A stretch of DNA of 64,000 nt from Opisthocomus hoazin (GCF_030867145.1 NC_134427.1:15895001-15959000), one strand, 5' to 3'; positions 38,101-51,510 are shown, numbered from the stretch's first letter. A program made the numbers and translations. Notes: generated from the sequence alone by a model not told the origin.

Positions 38101-41100
38101 CAAAATCCGCAGGACGCTGTTCCGCAGACACAGGTTTGCACAGATGGAGCACAAGCACTTAAGGGTTTGTTGAGGCAAGGGCAGAGCTGGGACACAAGCC
38201 CATCTGGCACACAAGGGGAGTGCATGACTGGGATCGAAGTTTTACCTTCCTGTATCAGGTTTACTTCGATGCAGAGTGGAGTAGCATCTATTTATACCAA
38301 CATAAATACCTACATTGAACTCTGCCCTGCAAAGGCCTCCCTTGTTCTGCCACTACGTTTCTGCTTCCTGCAAACATGAAGTGACAGGTTTGGCGATTCG
38401 GCAGAGAAATGCCATGTGCAAGAGGTGCACAGAACTGGCAGCACTAACTTTTGCATAGTGAACACCTGCTTTTTCACATTTGTTAAGGGGATTATTGTAA
38501 TCCAGTGCTACTCCTGTGTGTGCTACAGGTAATTCTAATTTGAACCAAGCAACTTGTAGGTCCTGGAAAACAGCCACCCCACAATACTTAGCAGACTGCG
38601 ATGTAACCTAATCAATGCCTTCATAGGGGTTATTTTTAGCTAAAAATCGCAATCTGTTCATGCATTAAAGCACACCGAGGCAAGGATTAGATCTTGGGGC
38701 CAACAAAATCCCCAGCTTTAAAACAAGGTACAGCAAAGCACTGCCTACCTGATTCAGATTAAGTACACACAACAGACAGGATAACCAGAACTGTAGCTCT
38801 GAGCTACTACATACGACTAAGCCCCAGATGAGCAGGCCCCTGTGTGCCACTGCTAAGCGTGGTGGGACCCCATGGCTTACCTGAAGGCAACACTTGCGTT
38901 GCAGATGCATGCCAGAGCACAGCATCGACACCTCCATGGTCTCCATAATTGCACGGCCATCACCATAAACCCTCTCCCCACAGACGCCGCTCAGAAGAGC
39001 TGTCATGGTGGGTTCAGGGTGAACAAAGCTGCAAGCCAATTCCCACAGGAGGCTGGGTTTTCAGACTCACCTAATTTTTTTTTCCTTCCTCCCTCATGCA
39101 AGTGAAGGAATGAGCAGCCCTAGCAGCTTACTGGAACGACCTCCTTCCCGGACATATTGCATGTATAATTACAACTTCTAGAAACACTACAAGCAGGTTT
39201 CTCTGGGTGTTACAGTGAAATTCCTTCCCCCTGTTTTTTTTTTAGTGAAAAGGGAATTGGTTTTCCACAGATATTGATTACACTCCAGTAACGAGCATTC
39301 CTTTCTCACTTCTCTGTTGGGAATCTGTTGACGTTGTCCACCCCTTCAGGCAGTTACAGTACAGCTTCCAGGTGGTCCACAGTTCACAAAGCATTGAGGA
39401 GATTCAAAGATTAAGGCATGCACCAGGTTTTGCAGCGATTAGAGGCTACATGACTGAAGGCTTTCTGCCCAGCCCACAAAACTCACTACTGTTGAAGCCT
39501 TTCTATGACACAGAAAGAGAAAATAAAACTTTAGAAGGGAGCTACACTAGGTGCACCAGGTGGAATAGAGCAGAGTAAGACTTCAAAGCCGGGAGACCAC
39601 AGCATGCTGACTTACAGGAAAGCTCTGCCCACAAGCGACTCTGCGATGGTGACACTGAACTTGCTCGTGGTCTTGACTTGAAGCCTGTGCTAATGGGGAG
39701 CATGGGAAGGCCCCGCCAGCCCTCCAAGAGCACAGCTGCTAGCTCTGTGTGTGAACGTAACAGGCACAGTTCCTCACCTGGGATGAGTTGAATGCTACCT
39801 TAACCATAATTAAAATTTATCCCTAGTGTCCTGTGTCTCCAGCCTTGCAGCCGAGCCACTCGCTGCATGAGAACATCCAAACAATGGCAGGGCACTGCCT
39901 AAGCATCACCCGCTGCCGCTTGCACAGCAGCCATCCCTTCCGAGACACCCTGGGAAAGCAAACCTTCCCCTGAGGGGAGCAGGGGGTTGCTACACCAGCA
40001 TGCTTTCCCAGGGAAAATCCTGCCTCCCCGATGCTCCGGCGCAGGCTCCCACAAGTTGAAACAACTCCAAGCACGGCAGCCAGCTCAAAGGGAAGAAACG
40101 CTCTTTTTGTGCGTGCTGATCCTCCTCAAAGCTGCAAACAGTCTGAAGTCAAACGTTGCTGTTGCACTTTGAAATTTTTGCCTTCTTTCTTCCAGATGTC
40201 CAGAGAAAAAAGACAACTTTGCCCCTGTGTTAATCTTGATGTCACTTTTGCACTGTGCATTTAATAAAGCTGGAGCACAACCTGGAAAGGGGAGGAAATT
40301 TAAATCTCTGCTGTGTTAGCAAAACCCCCTCAAGTTATGAAGGCCATATTTAAGTTACCCAGCTAATTAACCACCAGAAAACAAGTTTAGAACTAAAGAA
40401 ATATTTTTCAGCATTTGAATTTAAGAAATCTTTATTATAATACCACATTTCTTATTCACCACTTGAGTTTCATAACCAAGAAAACCAAACTGGCTCAGAC
40501 TGCTAACCACAACGCCAGCTTTACAACTGTATGCTATTTTCTGGCACAACCCATTTTAAGGTCTACTACACTGGTACCTAACAGAAAACATCATGTGCCT
40601 TCAAAAGTTAAGAAAAAAAAAAATCAGTTATGGAACTTGCCACCCTGCTCTAAATGGTGGCACCATCTCTGCACACCTTCCCCTCCTCTACCACTGACTC
40701 CGACACCCCACCTAACACCACTGAGAACATCAATGCGATCTAAGAGAAATCTTTATTTCACATTTTCTCTGTGCAGTACTCCGAGGTGACACTGACAAAC
40801 GCCATGTACGTTTTTGACTCTTGTGAGGCCCTGGAAAAGCTTTTTGTACTAAATAATTAACTTCCAGCTGTTTGACAGCTTCGCATGTCATGGAAGCCAA
40901 CTCCAGAACTCCAGCTCCAAGTCAGCTCCTCTAGCCTCACCCAAAACGCGTTTCTCAGCTCTTTCAGGCATTGGAACTCTTTCACATTGTGTAAACTTGC
41001 TTTAAACCAACCAAATTCAGCTTCAGTTAAGTCACGAAAGACTCCATTTCAGTTTAAAGGCCTCAGTGTAACCTGGGGCAAGTTCTACAGATCTTTATTG

Positions 41101-44100
41101 TCCTCAGACAGCGAAAGCCAAACCCTTCTAATGTCTCTATCACCATTTGCCATGAACAGGCTGTAAAACAGCGCAATAGGACCCTCTCCCCTTTGGGAAC
41201 GTGTGTACCTAGCTACAATGTAGTTTGGTGAGAACATTTGAGGAAGGCAGTAAGTTTTTTTGTAGGCGTCTTTAAGGAAGAAGATACAAACCATGGTATG
41301 TAGGCAGGTGATTTCAGAACAAGGAAAAGGCTGGCATGCCACATGTGAGCGCCAACATTTCAGATTTGCCAGATTTTCTTTCCCTCCCCCCCTTTTTCTG
41401 AAAGTCTGAAGTTCTGCACCATCTTTAGGCAGAGTGAACTCAAGTGCCCGGAGCTTTGCCGGTATTATCGCGCCTTGTGCAACCACCGTGTCTCCCAGGC
41501 CAGAGCCACAGCTTCCCCTCGCCAGGAGTCCGGGGCTTGCCGACCCCAGCCCTCGGGTACCCCTGTAAACAGCCCTTGGTCCAGGGGCATCGGCAACCCT
41601 TCTCCGCCAGACTCTAGCCTCACAGCCTGCCAACACCGAGCTTTCCTTCGGATTCAACCAGGTTTTTAAGATCGAGGAGAAAGTTTCACAGAAGTCACTG
41701 GAGGGGGAAGGAAAGGAACCAGTACAGTAACTCTCTCTGAAAGCTAAACGTTATCTTTCCCTGTGTAGAAGGGATTTTCTGTCAGGAAGCTTGGGTCTTT
41801 TTTGACAAGCAGAAGTTGTTTAACATTGCAGTGGCAGAGTGAGTCCAGATAAACCAAGAATTTTATCTTTTTTAAAAAAAGGATCACCTTTTTTTGTTTC
41901 ACCAAGGAATTAAACAGCAATTCAGGAGATAACCGATGAACTGTGTTCTCTGAATGCTTTAAAAGGACCGAGAAATGCAGGATGCAATTATTAACAGACT
42001 GAAGGCTGCAGGCATTCTGCTACAGCTGAGTAAGTTCTGCCAGAGAACTATTACAGGATGAAGGATTTTATTTCTAAGGAGCTTGCATGATCTTGCAGAG
42101 AAGTCCTCAGACAACGCAGTCACACAAGAACTGTTCACAGTACCACGGCAACAACCCATCACACCCCCTTTCCGCAGCTACACAGAGCCCCAGCTGACCA
42201 CCACGTAAGCCACGGGCTCAGGAGAAGCAGAATGGAAGAAGTTACTCTTGCTTTTCATTGCTTCACATACAAAAAGAAGAGCAAAAAGCAGACTGCGGAG
42301 TTTGAATTCTCAAGGAAAGGATAGGCCCTCCCCAAGCACAGCAGAATCACTATCTGAAGACTCTCTAGGGAGACGAAATACAAACCCTGGCCTTGGTCAG
42401 ACAGTAGCTGGATCTTTGCCTTTATCTACACGATACGGTGCTGGCAGCACGGAAGCCCAGCGCTAGCTGTGCCTCCAGCCTCAGTCAAAGGAGCCGGCAG
42501 TATTCCCCTGGCAGCCCTCCAACCCCCAACATCAGCAACAAAGCATTAGGAGACCAAGCCACCTCCTGTACTTTAATGTGAAGACACTGCCAGTTGACTC
42601 TGCGACAGCTTCCGACCAAAGTAGCACACGTGGCTCTGCAGGCATGCAAGAGGAAAATTTAATATATCATCTTTCAGGTTTTAAAAGAAAAAAAAAAAAG
42701 ATCCAACAGGCTGGTACAGGTTTAAGTTATCTGTTACAGTACAAGGGAAAATAAACCAACAGTGTACACAGCCCGAGCCGATATTACAGCCGTGATGTAA
42801 TTCAGCGCGGATGAAAGGCCGACGCGGCGCACAAAAGCCATTGTGTTTCGGCATCACACCATGCTACGGACACGAGGGCTACACCCCGCCTCAGAAGTGC
42901 TAGGGAACCAGACGCCCACGCGCTAGCTCCGCTCTCATCAGCGGTACAACGTTGACCAAAAAATTAATGATTGCTCTCATCCACATACACAAGGTCAAGT
43001 CTTGCCCGGAATGCAGATCTGAGTGAGCAGCACCTATCCCAGCACCCATCCTCCAACACAGACGCTGTCAGAGCAAGCATCGTCATCCTCATGCCTTCGC
43101 TGCCCTGCCATAAGCTCTCCCCTTTGGAAGAGGGGAGCTGGATGAACTCTCCAGGAGCAGTTTAAGCCTTGGGTAAGCTGACAGGTAGGTAGGCTTGTCC
43201 CTCCCTCTTCTCCTGCTCTGCATGCTCTCCACCCCAAACATTACCTGGCACCAAGATATAAGAATTACTCCCTTCCAGGCTACTTTGCAATTATTTAAAG
43301 CAACAGCCCCTTATGACTCCAGCTTTTTGATTGAACTCTCTCTCTTCTTGCTCACAGTATCACCCAAGCTCAATGAAATCTACTTTCAGCTTGCTTTACT
43401 TGGCAGCTGGCACCATGCCTGATGGCTTCCTCCTCAGCTTAGAAGTCTCTCAAACTAGAGGTAAACATTCAACAGCAAGACACTTGAAAAAGTTGCAAAA
43501 ATTGGCAGGAGTACTCAGGAGTAGGAAGTAATAGCTTAAAAATAAAATTAAAAACACACAAAACAGAACAGGTAGGGGGGTGAATCATTACAGAGAAATT
43601 TAAAGATGAGAGGGAGCCTTAGAAGCTCCTCAGCATGATGAGGACAGAAGAGAGGGAAGAGAAACCTCCTGCTAACTGGTGGGTTTGTTGCGCAAAGGAA
43701 CACCTATTTTGGAGAATTCATGCCCACAGCAGTCTCTGCCTGGAAACACACCACCGTGTGCTCCTTATCAAGGCTGCATTTACTAATGGGACAGCACTGC
43801 TTGGGAACTACCACCCATGTTTGCCGAGGGGGACTCTTTGGCGAGGTTGGCCTCCAGACCGGTCGGTCACCCAGCAGTTACTGTGGATAAGGAAGATGTC
43901 CACACTAAGCATCGTGGGGAAGCTTTTACCAAACAGGCTGGGTGTTTAAGGGATCACATCACGATCAAATGTAGTTTTATACGGCATGAGTTTCCATGGG
44001 TCCCCAGGGGATACTGGAGGTAGAAACCAACCTGCACTCCATTTAGTTTCAGTAGTGTTAGAAGTTCTTATTTGCCAAGTGAATCCAACAATTATCAGCC

Positions 44101-46372
44101 TTTTTTCCTTTTTTCCACCCCTTCTGAGCCTTTGAGACTTATGTAAATGCTGCCAGGCCCTAAATCTTAGAACATTTAGAATACGAAATCATCCTTTAAA
44201 ACAGCAGCCAAGACAGTACACTTATGTAGGGCACCGAGATGAAGGAGATCTGCAGGGCAGCTCTCTTCACATGCTATTTACTCAGTGGCACTTGCAAGAG
44301 TAGAGCATCATCTTTCAACCTAGCAAACAGCATCTAAAACCCTGCTGAGAAATTGCAATCAACATTCCCTAATGAAAATTCTTTGGTGAATTTACTCAAA
44401 AGCTTTCAGCAGTTTCAATTTAGTAAATACATTGCTCACCCTCTTCATATGAGATGGAGCTCGCAGCTGACACCCTTTCCTCTCCACGTGCTGGTGGCAG
44501 CTAAGTGCTCACTGGAAACAAGTGACTTTGAGAGAGCTAACAATAAAATAATGTCAGTCAGCACAGTGTAAGCCAGAAGGCACCTGTCTGCAGAAAGACG
44601 ACAGGTCACATCTGATACAGCCGGGAACAGTGCTGAGCCCAACCGCTCTCTGCTCACTGGCACATTCAAGGCTGGAGGCAAACAAGCACCGTCCTTGTTT
44701 TAGGGCCATATGTCCCCCACAATGAAGCCTCCACCACCACAGCTGTCACTTAGGATTTTAACTCATCCTTTCACATTTCAGCAGCCCAGTAAACCCAGAG
44801 AGGGCACTTCAGACCTGTTCCAGGCTCTTTAAGGGTTGGTGCCTACCCTGCAGTTTTCCATGGCACAGAGGTACCTAAATTAGACCAAAGAGAGCAAGGG
44901 CAGGGATCAGAAGCTGTCAGCAGCACCCATTAGTTTATCCTGCTTCTCAGTGCCTCCAATGCTTGCTCACAGACCCCAGCTGACAGTCACACCTCCACTG
45001 TACCCTGTGGGTGGGGATCAGGAGCAGCAGCCAGACCCCCTGTACCACAGCCACTTACCCGAATGCTGCTGCAGCTGTGACATTAATTTACTCTAAACCA
45101 TCCAGCCAGGCAAACTGAAGTGAACACAGAACACTGCAGCACATACACATCACATAACTACTCTCCAAGAACTACAAACTCCAGGCACTATCGACTACAA
45201 ACACCATCCAGGCCCAGTGGATCCATCCAAGCTCCTTCTCAGCAAGGAGCTGCTCGTCGGAAGGGCTAAATAATCTGCACACGGCCATGGCCAGGGAACA
45301 TGGGAGAGCAAGGAAGTGTCACTAATCACACCCTGCACCCTCATTCCTCACCTCGGGTGTGCTCAGCGCAAGCCTTCGCCCACTGCAAAGGAGAGGGGGA
45401 CTATTTGTTTATACAACACTTGCAAAGCATCAGCACAGCCCGCCTTGGGACTACTATTCTGCCTCAGTCCTTAACAGGACCAGTTTTACAGGTCACATCA
45501 GCCTTTTAATATCACGGCAGAGTTTTAGCTGCTTTCCAAAGATCGTCCCCCACATAAAGTTGGAGCAGAGCACAGCTACGCACTTTTGCCATACACGATT
45601 TCCTCTGAACACAGGGAGATCAGCCTTCTCCTCAGTGAAATTCCTGCAGAACAAGTCAAGCGGCAGCGCTACATATTTAGCCTTTCCTTCCCCTTTCACC
45701 CACTGATGCAAGTTTACACTTGAACCACAGCTTGTTAGCCTGAGACGTGCTGTTGCTGTCTGAGCCAGAATTATTTAGCTGTGTTCCCCCAGAACGAGCC
45801 CTCTGCAGATCAGGTGGTGTGCTGCTCAAGGCTAGAGTTACACAAGAGAGAGACCAAAGAAAACGATCACAATAGCCTTCTGACCCGCAAAGAATCCTTC
45901 TTCACCAGCCGCAGGGAAAGACTCAACGCCAAAGCACACTTTCCATGGTTACCACCATACCGTGACACCAAAGCCACCCAACAGCCTGGTTCTATCTTAA
46001 GCCAAGGTCCACCTTTAAAACAAACCAACTCTTGCGGTGCACTTTTTCCCCCCACATGCTGCTGGTTTTCGCCAATCAAATGTCTTTTTCAGAAGGTCAA
46101 TACAGATTACGGAGAGGTGCAATTATAAGCACACAGAGCTGTACTTTGAAACCCTGCTCAGCCTGCCACAGAGCGGTACCATCTTCTTAAAACAAGCACA
46201 ATTAAAACTCAAGTTTGCTAATTGATAAGGTTTTGTGCTTAGAAAAGTACAAAGTAAATATTACTTTGGACTCTATTAAATCCTTGACATTCTATGTGTT
46301 AGAAGGGATTAGGCAGGATTTGATCATATCTGATCTGGTTATTTATTGCATGCTGTTGTTTTCATTGCCAGG

Positions 46373-46443
46373 GTGGTTTGAGTTTTGGTGGGGTTTTTTT
46401 GGGGGGTTTTTTGGGGTTTTTTTGTTTGTTTTTTTTTTTTTTA
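46373..46443 (+). repeat. G/T-rich low-complexity tract
   Basis: Runs of 4, 6 and 4 G alternate with runs of 6-7 T and end in a long T stretch. It could fold into G-quadruplex-like structures on the plus strand. It appears A/C-rich in the RNF128 transcript. Confidence 0.75.
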
Positions 46444-48462
46444 AAGTTGGCACACCAAACAGTTTCCATGCAGAGAGTGATATAAGCAGTAAAGAATTCC
46501 TCAGACTAAACATGATGATTACAAGAAAAAGCAGTCTCTGGAAGGAGGATGGCCAGGACAAACGCTGCTGTCAACTACAGGCACATTTAAGTGTCTAAAC
46601 AAGAAAGTTGTTTCAAAGCCCAGAAGCTTGCCAGCCCCAGAAGGCGGCACACAGTACTTTTAGATAAGCTTCTGTTAACAAACTTTGTGCTACCAAAATC
46701 CTGCAGAGAGAAGCATGCTGTGCCATACGTTTCACCAAAGGCCACCCACGGGGACCGTCCTTCTCTGCCGGGCAGACGACAGCTCCCGAGCCCCGCCGCG
46801 GCGCAGAGAGCCCTCGGCACCGCTGGGTGCCAGCAGAGGAGATGCTGCCCCTGGCACCTCGGGAGATGGGAAAGCCCCGAGGCTTTGCTCCCCCTCGCCC
46901 CAAAGCCACCCCCCGGCTACCACCCACTGCCTCAGCTTGGAGGAAGTGCTCGGGCTTGGCTGGTTTCACTTGCTGGCATATGATGGCCCAGTTAAAGCAG
47001 AAATAAAGCCCATTAGGAAACCCAGATTGTGAAGTCACCTTTAGCACAGCTACAGCCGTTACAGCAACAGCAGGGGTTGTAGTTACACAAAAACCGTTCT
47101 TTAATGAGCGGGGTCACCCTCACCACTGCCTCCAGAAGAGCAAGAGCACCCAGTGCCACCACTGGAGGCTAGAAGAGGAGACCCATCCCAAAGCGCAGTT
47201 CAGCAGCGAGCCCTTACCTCTTCAGCTCCAGCTCAGCCTGCAGCGCTACACCTCACCAGCACCATAGCAGGAATATCCTGCACTTTGCAAAACGCATGAG
47301 GCTGATGGCTCGTAGCTCGCTTCCTCTCAGCCAGGCTGTGTTGAAAGCCTGCAATGTTTGTCCAGTTTGCCTGGAGAGCGCTGGCTCCCAGTGGGGGCAT
47401 AGGGCAGGGGTGGCCCCAGCACAGCATGCCACCACAGCCCCATGAGCAGGAGGAAGGGCATCGCTGTGGGAAGAGGCAAGAACAGGGACTTGCAGACAAT
47501 TGTGACAATAGAAAAAGATAACTCAAGTCCAGCAAGGAAGAAAAGGGAGGGTGGAACTGGAGAGAAAGTGAGGGACTAAAGCAAGGGCAAGGAATGAAAG
47601 CAACAGCGGCAACCAGCTTAGCCCAGTAATTGTGCTAGGAGGCGACAAGGAGGAGTCACGCAGATGAAGTAAGTCGTTTGACAGAAGCTGTCTTCTCCAA
47701 GAAGTCCCTGTCCTGTTTGTCTACAGTTCAGCTGGGAACTCTCAACATGCCCTCAAGCCCATAACCCATCATGTAGGAAAACCGGGGCAGCTAGAGCCAC
47801 TCTGACATATATCCCTCAGCAGAAAGCTTAAGGACACCACGGGAAAGGAGGGATGTTCTCTTGGAGCAGACCCTGCAGAGAGCAGATGGCTCATTCCACG
47901 AGACGGCTCCTAGCAAGATTAAGATGCTGTACGTCTCCCAGAGGCCGGGATGGAGGGGACAAGGGCACATACACACCTTCCCCTCAAGAATGGGTTCAGC
48001 AGTGACCTACCCAGGTCCGCAGCACCAAGGAGTTCCTCTGAGAGCTGCAGGGTGAGGCCAGCGCGCAGCAAACGCGGCTCCAAGCAGGGATGCCACTGTC
48101 AGTTCAAGCAGGAGGAACTCGCCCAGCGACAGCCTGATCTCAACAGCATTTGCCAGCAGATGATTTGATTACATAAAAAAGCTCTGCCTCAGAAAGGCCA
48201 GAGTCCATCCAGATTGTACGCTTTAAACTCTTCAAGCCTCCGCTACCACCAGTCATACAGCTCATTAAGATTGCACACAGTGAATCTCTGGAGGCAGCTA
48301 CCGTTTCCTTGTCTCACCAGAACACCCACCTCCACCGCCAACAGAGAGAACTCCTCTCCACCCCTTCCAAGGGGGCTGCTGCAAGGATACAATTATTTTT
48401 CGAACCAGTCGAAGCTTTAAGGCTCACTATTCATTTCCACTGTTGTATGGAAAGCCACATGT

Positions 48463-48504
48463 TGCTTTGGGAAGCCACTCCAGAAGACGTGGCTTCCCAA
48501 AGCA
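48463..48504. repeat. Perfect 16-bp inverted repeat with 10-nt loop
   Basis: TGCTTTGGGAAGCCAC (48463-48478), a 10-nt loop, then GTGGCTTCCCAAAGCA (48489-48504) form an uninterrupted hairpin. It lies in RNF128 intron 1 about 0.8 kb downstream of the exon 1A donor. No transposon ends or gene were recognised around it. Confidence 0.9.
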
Positions 48505-48889
48505 GGGCCACCCAGCCAAATACCAGCGCACCCGCGAGCTGTGTGAGCATCACCCCACAAGCCGCCGAAGCCAGCCCACCCTGCCCACCGTGGGCACAGC
48601 GCCTGCCCCTGCCATTACCGAAGCAGTCCCACCCCGCTCAGCCCAGGGCTGTCTCTCGGGGAACACCAGCCTGAAGTACAGCTAAACCTCACTCCTCCTT
48701 GGAAAGCTGGGCAGTTCGGAGGGAAAAACCACCAAACCCCTACTGTCGGCATGTAGGAGGCTTTCTATAGCGAGGGGAGAGAGGCTCTGTCATCAGCCTC
48801 TGCAAAATGGACACAGCCTTTCAAAGGGCTTTGGCCGCTTGCGTTGGGAGCGGCGTTTGGCTGGTGAGGAGCTACCCACCGAAGAGCCA

Positions 48890-49850
48890 GCCAGCCTCGT
48901 CCTCCGCCCGCTTCGGTGCTCGCGAGCGCGCAGGACACGGGGAAGAACCTATAAGTGTGGAGACCCAGCCTGTTTCAGGCCCGAATCTACTTCACAGGCT
49001 TTAAACAGCCCAGCATCCATCAGCTACTACCCGGTCACGCAGGGAACCCGCACAGAGCCGGGGCCACTCTTCCACCCCCGCGGGCAGAGCCGCCGGCTCG
49101 CCCTCAGACCTCAGCGCAGCCATCGCCGCTCGCTAACCGGAGGAGAGCCAACACGGGCAGCGCTCCCAGCAGCGCCCGCTCCCCCGGGCACAGACCCGTC
49201 CGCGGCAGGGAAACCCCCCGTCCCTCCCCGAGCACCCCGGGTGCGACCGGCCCCGCGCCCCGCCGCAGCCCCCGGCCCGGGCTCACCGTGGTGGGACATG
49301 GGCAGCACCTCGTTGCCGGTGCCGCGATAGTTGTAGATGACGGCGGCGGCGGCTCCTCGCTCGGCCGCCAGCCGGATCTTGTCGGCGAAGGAGCAGCCGC
49401 CGCCGCGCTGGATGAGGGCGAGCCAGCCCGGGGGGGCCCCCCCGCCGCCCGCCGGGGCCCCGCTGAAGTTGGTGCGGGCGCTGCAGGCGTTGAAGGAGTC
49501 GCGGCCGTCGGGCAGCACCAGCAGCCCCGCGGCCGGCTGCAGCGGCGAGTCCTGCCCGTACAGGCCGCTCTCGCTCGCCTCCCAGCCGCTCCGGTTGCGG
49601 TCCCCGCCGCCCTCCCACGACACGTTCAGCCAGGCCGTCCAGACCGCGGCCGCGGCCCGGGGCCCCGGCGGGGCGGCACAGAGCAGCGCGCCCAGCGCCA
49701 GCAGCGCGGCCGCCGGCCCCATCCCGCCGTGGCCCGGCCCCGCCGCCGCCGCCTCAAATCGCCGCGGCCCCGCCGCCGCCACCGCCCCAGGGAGGAGCGG
49801 TGCCGCCCCCGCCGCCGCACCACGCCCCCGCTCGCGCTGTGAGCCTGCCT
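48890..49850. promoter_or_regulatory. RNF128: CpG island over RNF128 exon 1A
   Basis: A GC- and CpG-dense kilobase covers exon 1A and its immediate flanks. Upstream of the ATG (49723-49850) it includes GC-box/KLF-like sequence (CACGCCCCC on plus) and many CCGCCG units. No TATA box is evident. It is probably the broadly active promoter; the start site is not determinable. Confidence 0.8.
49287..49722 (-). CDS. RNF128: RNF128 exon 1A (signal peptide and PA domain)
   Basis: RNF128 (GRAIL) is an endosomal/ER type I membrane E3 ubiquitin ligase known for T-cell anergy; its luminal PA domain captures substrates such as CD40L and tetraspanins. This first exon starts with ATG at 49722 in a good context (GGCGGGATGG), encodes 145 residues and ends CCACG|GTGAGC in phase 1. 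Residues 1-25 form a signal peptide (MGPAAALLALGALLCAA...), then AVWTAWLNVSW, YGQDSPL, FNACSARTNF and WLALIQRGGGCSFADK, hallmarks of the long RNF128 isoform. N-glycosylation sequons are at N33, N43 and N85. The frame is open further upstream, but there it runs into a CR1 remnant, so I reject an earlier start. The spliced protein is 399 aa, against 428 in human. Confidence 0.95.
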
Positions 49851-49892
49851 TTTGCCATCGGCCAAAGCCGCCTTTTGCCATCTGTGTGTCTG

Positions 49893-50100
49893 TAGAGTCA
49901 TCGAACGGTTTGGGTTGGAAGGGACCTGAAAGCTCATCTGGTTCCAAGCCCCCTGCCATGAGCAGGGACATCTTCCACCAGACCAGGTTGCTCCGAGCTC
50001 CATCCGGCCTGGCCTTGAACACTGCCAGGAAGGGGGGATCCACAGCTGCTCTGGGCAACCTGTGCCACGGCCTCACCACCCTCATGGTGAAGAAAGCGTC
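49893..50100 (-). mobile_element. CR1 LINE 3' end fragment near the exon 1A promoter
   Basis: The plus strand reads agagtcatcgaacggtttgg, then a gttggaagggacctgaaag block and a ggacatcttccaccagacca block, ending with ctcaccaccctcatggtgaa. This is a typical antisense CR1 3' region. Its 3' end is about 170 bp upstream of the RNF128 exon 1A start codon. Confidence 0.92.
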
Positions 50101-51510
50101 ACTTGGGTTTGCATAGTTAGTGATTATCTGACCGATGTAGCACGAGGACAGTTTGCGCTTCCCCAGGGCTCCGCCATTGGGGCAGCCAGGTTGCCTTCAG
50201 CAGCCCCTGGCTCCGGCGCGGACGCCTTTTCGCTAGGTTCTCCTGCAGCAGGCCGTGCGGGCAGAGCGCTTAGCGGAAGCGCTGCGAACACGACTGTGAC
50301 GTGCTGTGGAGCCCCGGCAGGGAACTGGAGGCGAGAAAGGAAGAAAAGAGGAGAAACCAGAGCGTTTCGAGCCCCTCTCCTCCACAGAGCTGCTCTTCTG
50401 CTTGAGAGGCCCCGGTGCTGTCAGCCTCTCTGCAGGAACAGCCGCCAGCACCGGGAGCCGCTCAGACGCGTCCCCGAAGGGCCGCGTGTCACTGCAAGCA
50501 GGCAGTGTCTCTGGACGGGCGCCCGTCACTTGGAGAGGATTATTCCCATGCGGTGATTACATGGCAGAGGATCAGCCGCTGCCTGTGCAATCGCCAACAA
50601 AATTAGTGTAAACGCAGAGTTAAACCCTCTCTGACACAAGACCGCTTGGTTTTTACTGCAGGCTTTTGGCCAATTCGGAATCCCTGTGGCTGATAACCAA
50701 GAACTTGGCATCGACCTGCGGCACGTGTTTTCCTCCTCTGCTTGCCCCTGTGCCGAGCGCAGGACAGCCAGCGCCAGGCAGCCAGACCCGGCTCGGGTAG
50801 GAAGGGCTGCCTGGGGGCAGGGGCTTCCAAACCATCCCGCTCCACCCGCGTCCGCCCCGGCCCACCCGGCTGCAGAGGGTTTTTGTGGCGCAGCAGCACG
50901 GGGAGATCGGCGTTTGGTTTTGCTGCTGAAGTAGCAGCGCGCAGAGCAGATAATGACGAGCACATGAAGCAATTTGCTAAAGATCAATATTGCTAAATAC
51001 GCAAAGCTTACTGAGCGAACCCTTTTGTCCTAACCTAAACAAACCTCTCGTTTTCTCATTCCAGATCTAAGCAGACAACTTATTTCAACAGTAACATCTC
51101 TAGCTGTAATCAGAAGGAGCAGAAGTCAGCCCAGAGATGCAGTTTTGTTTTGAAACCCCTTCCCTGTAGGTGCAGGGAACGACTGAGCAGCGCGCTGAAA
51201 GCATCACCAAGCCTCGTGCAACGGACAGCAGCCAAGCCGCTCAGCTTCGAATGCCTCCTAACTTCGGGGATGTTTAGCCCTGGATTCTTCACCGAGACAA
51301 AACTGGACCAAAGACAAAGATTGGAAACCCCTCGGGTTACAAAATTTCCGGTAGCTCTGGGGATTCTGAGCACCAGGCTTAGCCACAGTCCCTTACGCTT
51401 CCACGCGTGAGAGTTTGTAACACAATTACAGCGCAGCGACAGCACGGGTGCAGATGGTGAGGCTGTGCACGGGGGCAAAGGCGTTTCAGGCGTTTCTGCA
51501 GCAGGCAGCG

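Larger units (their letters stand above)
35161..49286 (-). other. RNF128: RNF128 intron 1 (1A form)
   Basis: A 14.1-kb phase 1 intron between exon 1A and exon 2; it is also part of the 27-kb intron used when exon 1B is chosen. It contains two CpG-richer patches (about 41450-41640 and 46740-46930), a G/T tract (46373-46443) and a perfect stem-loop (48463-48504). No gene was recognised. Confidence 0.8.

Noticed and set aside
41085-41657. 190-residue open frame on minus in RNF128 intron 1
   Set aside because: No family resemblance, mixed low-complexity composition, no splice or promoter context; openness is explained by the local GC-rich patch at one end.
48955-49842. 295-residue open frame on plus across the RNF128 CpG island
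   Set aside because: It is the antisense of exon 1A; Arg/Pro/Ala-rich composition is what high GC gives in a shadow frame.
49723-50085. Upstream extension of the exon 1A frame
   Set aside because: The frame stays open but passes through a CR1 remnant and would place about 120 unrelated residues before a good signal peptide; the ATG at 49722 fits the family.
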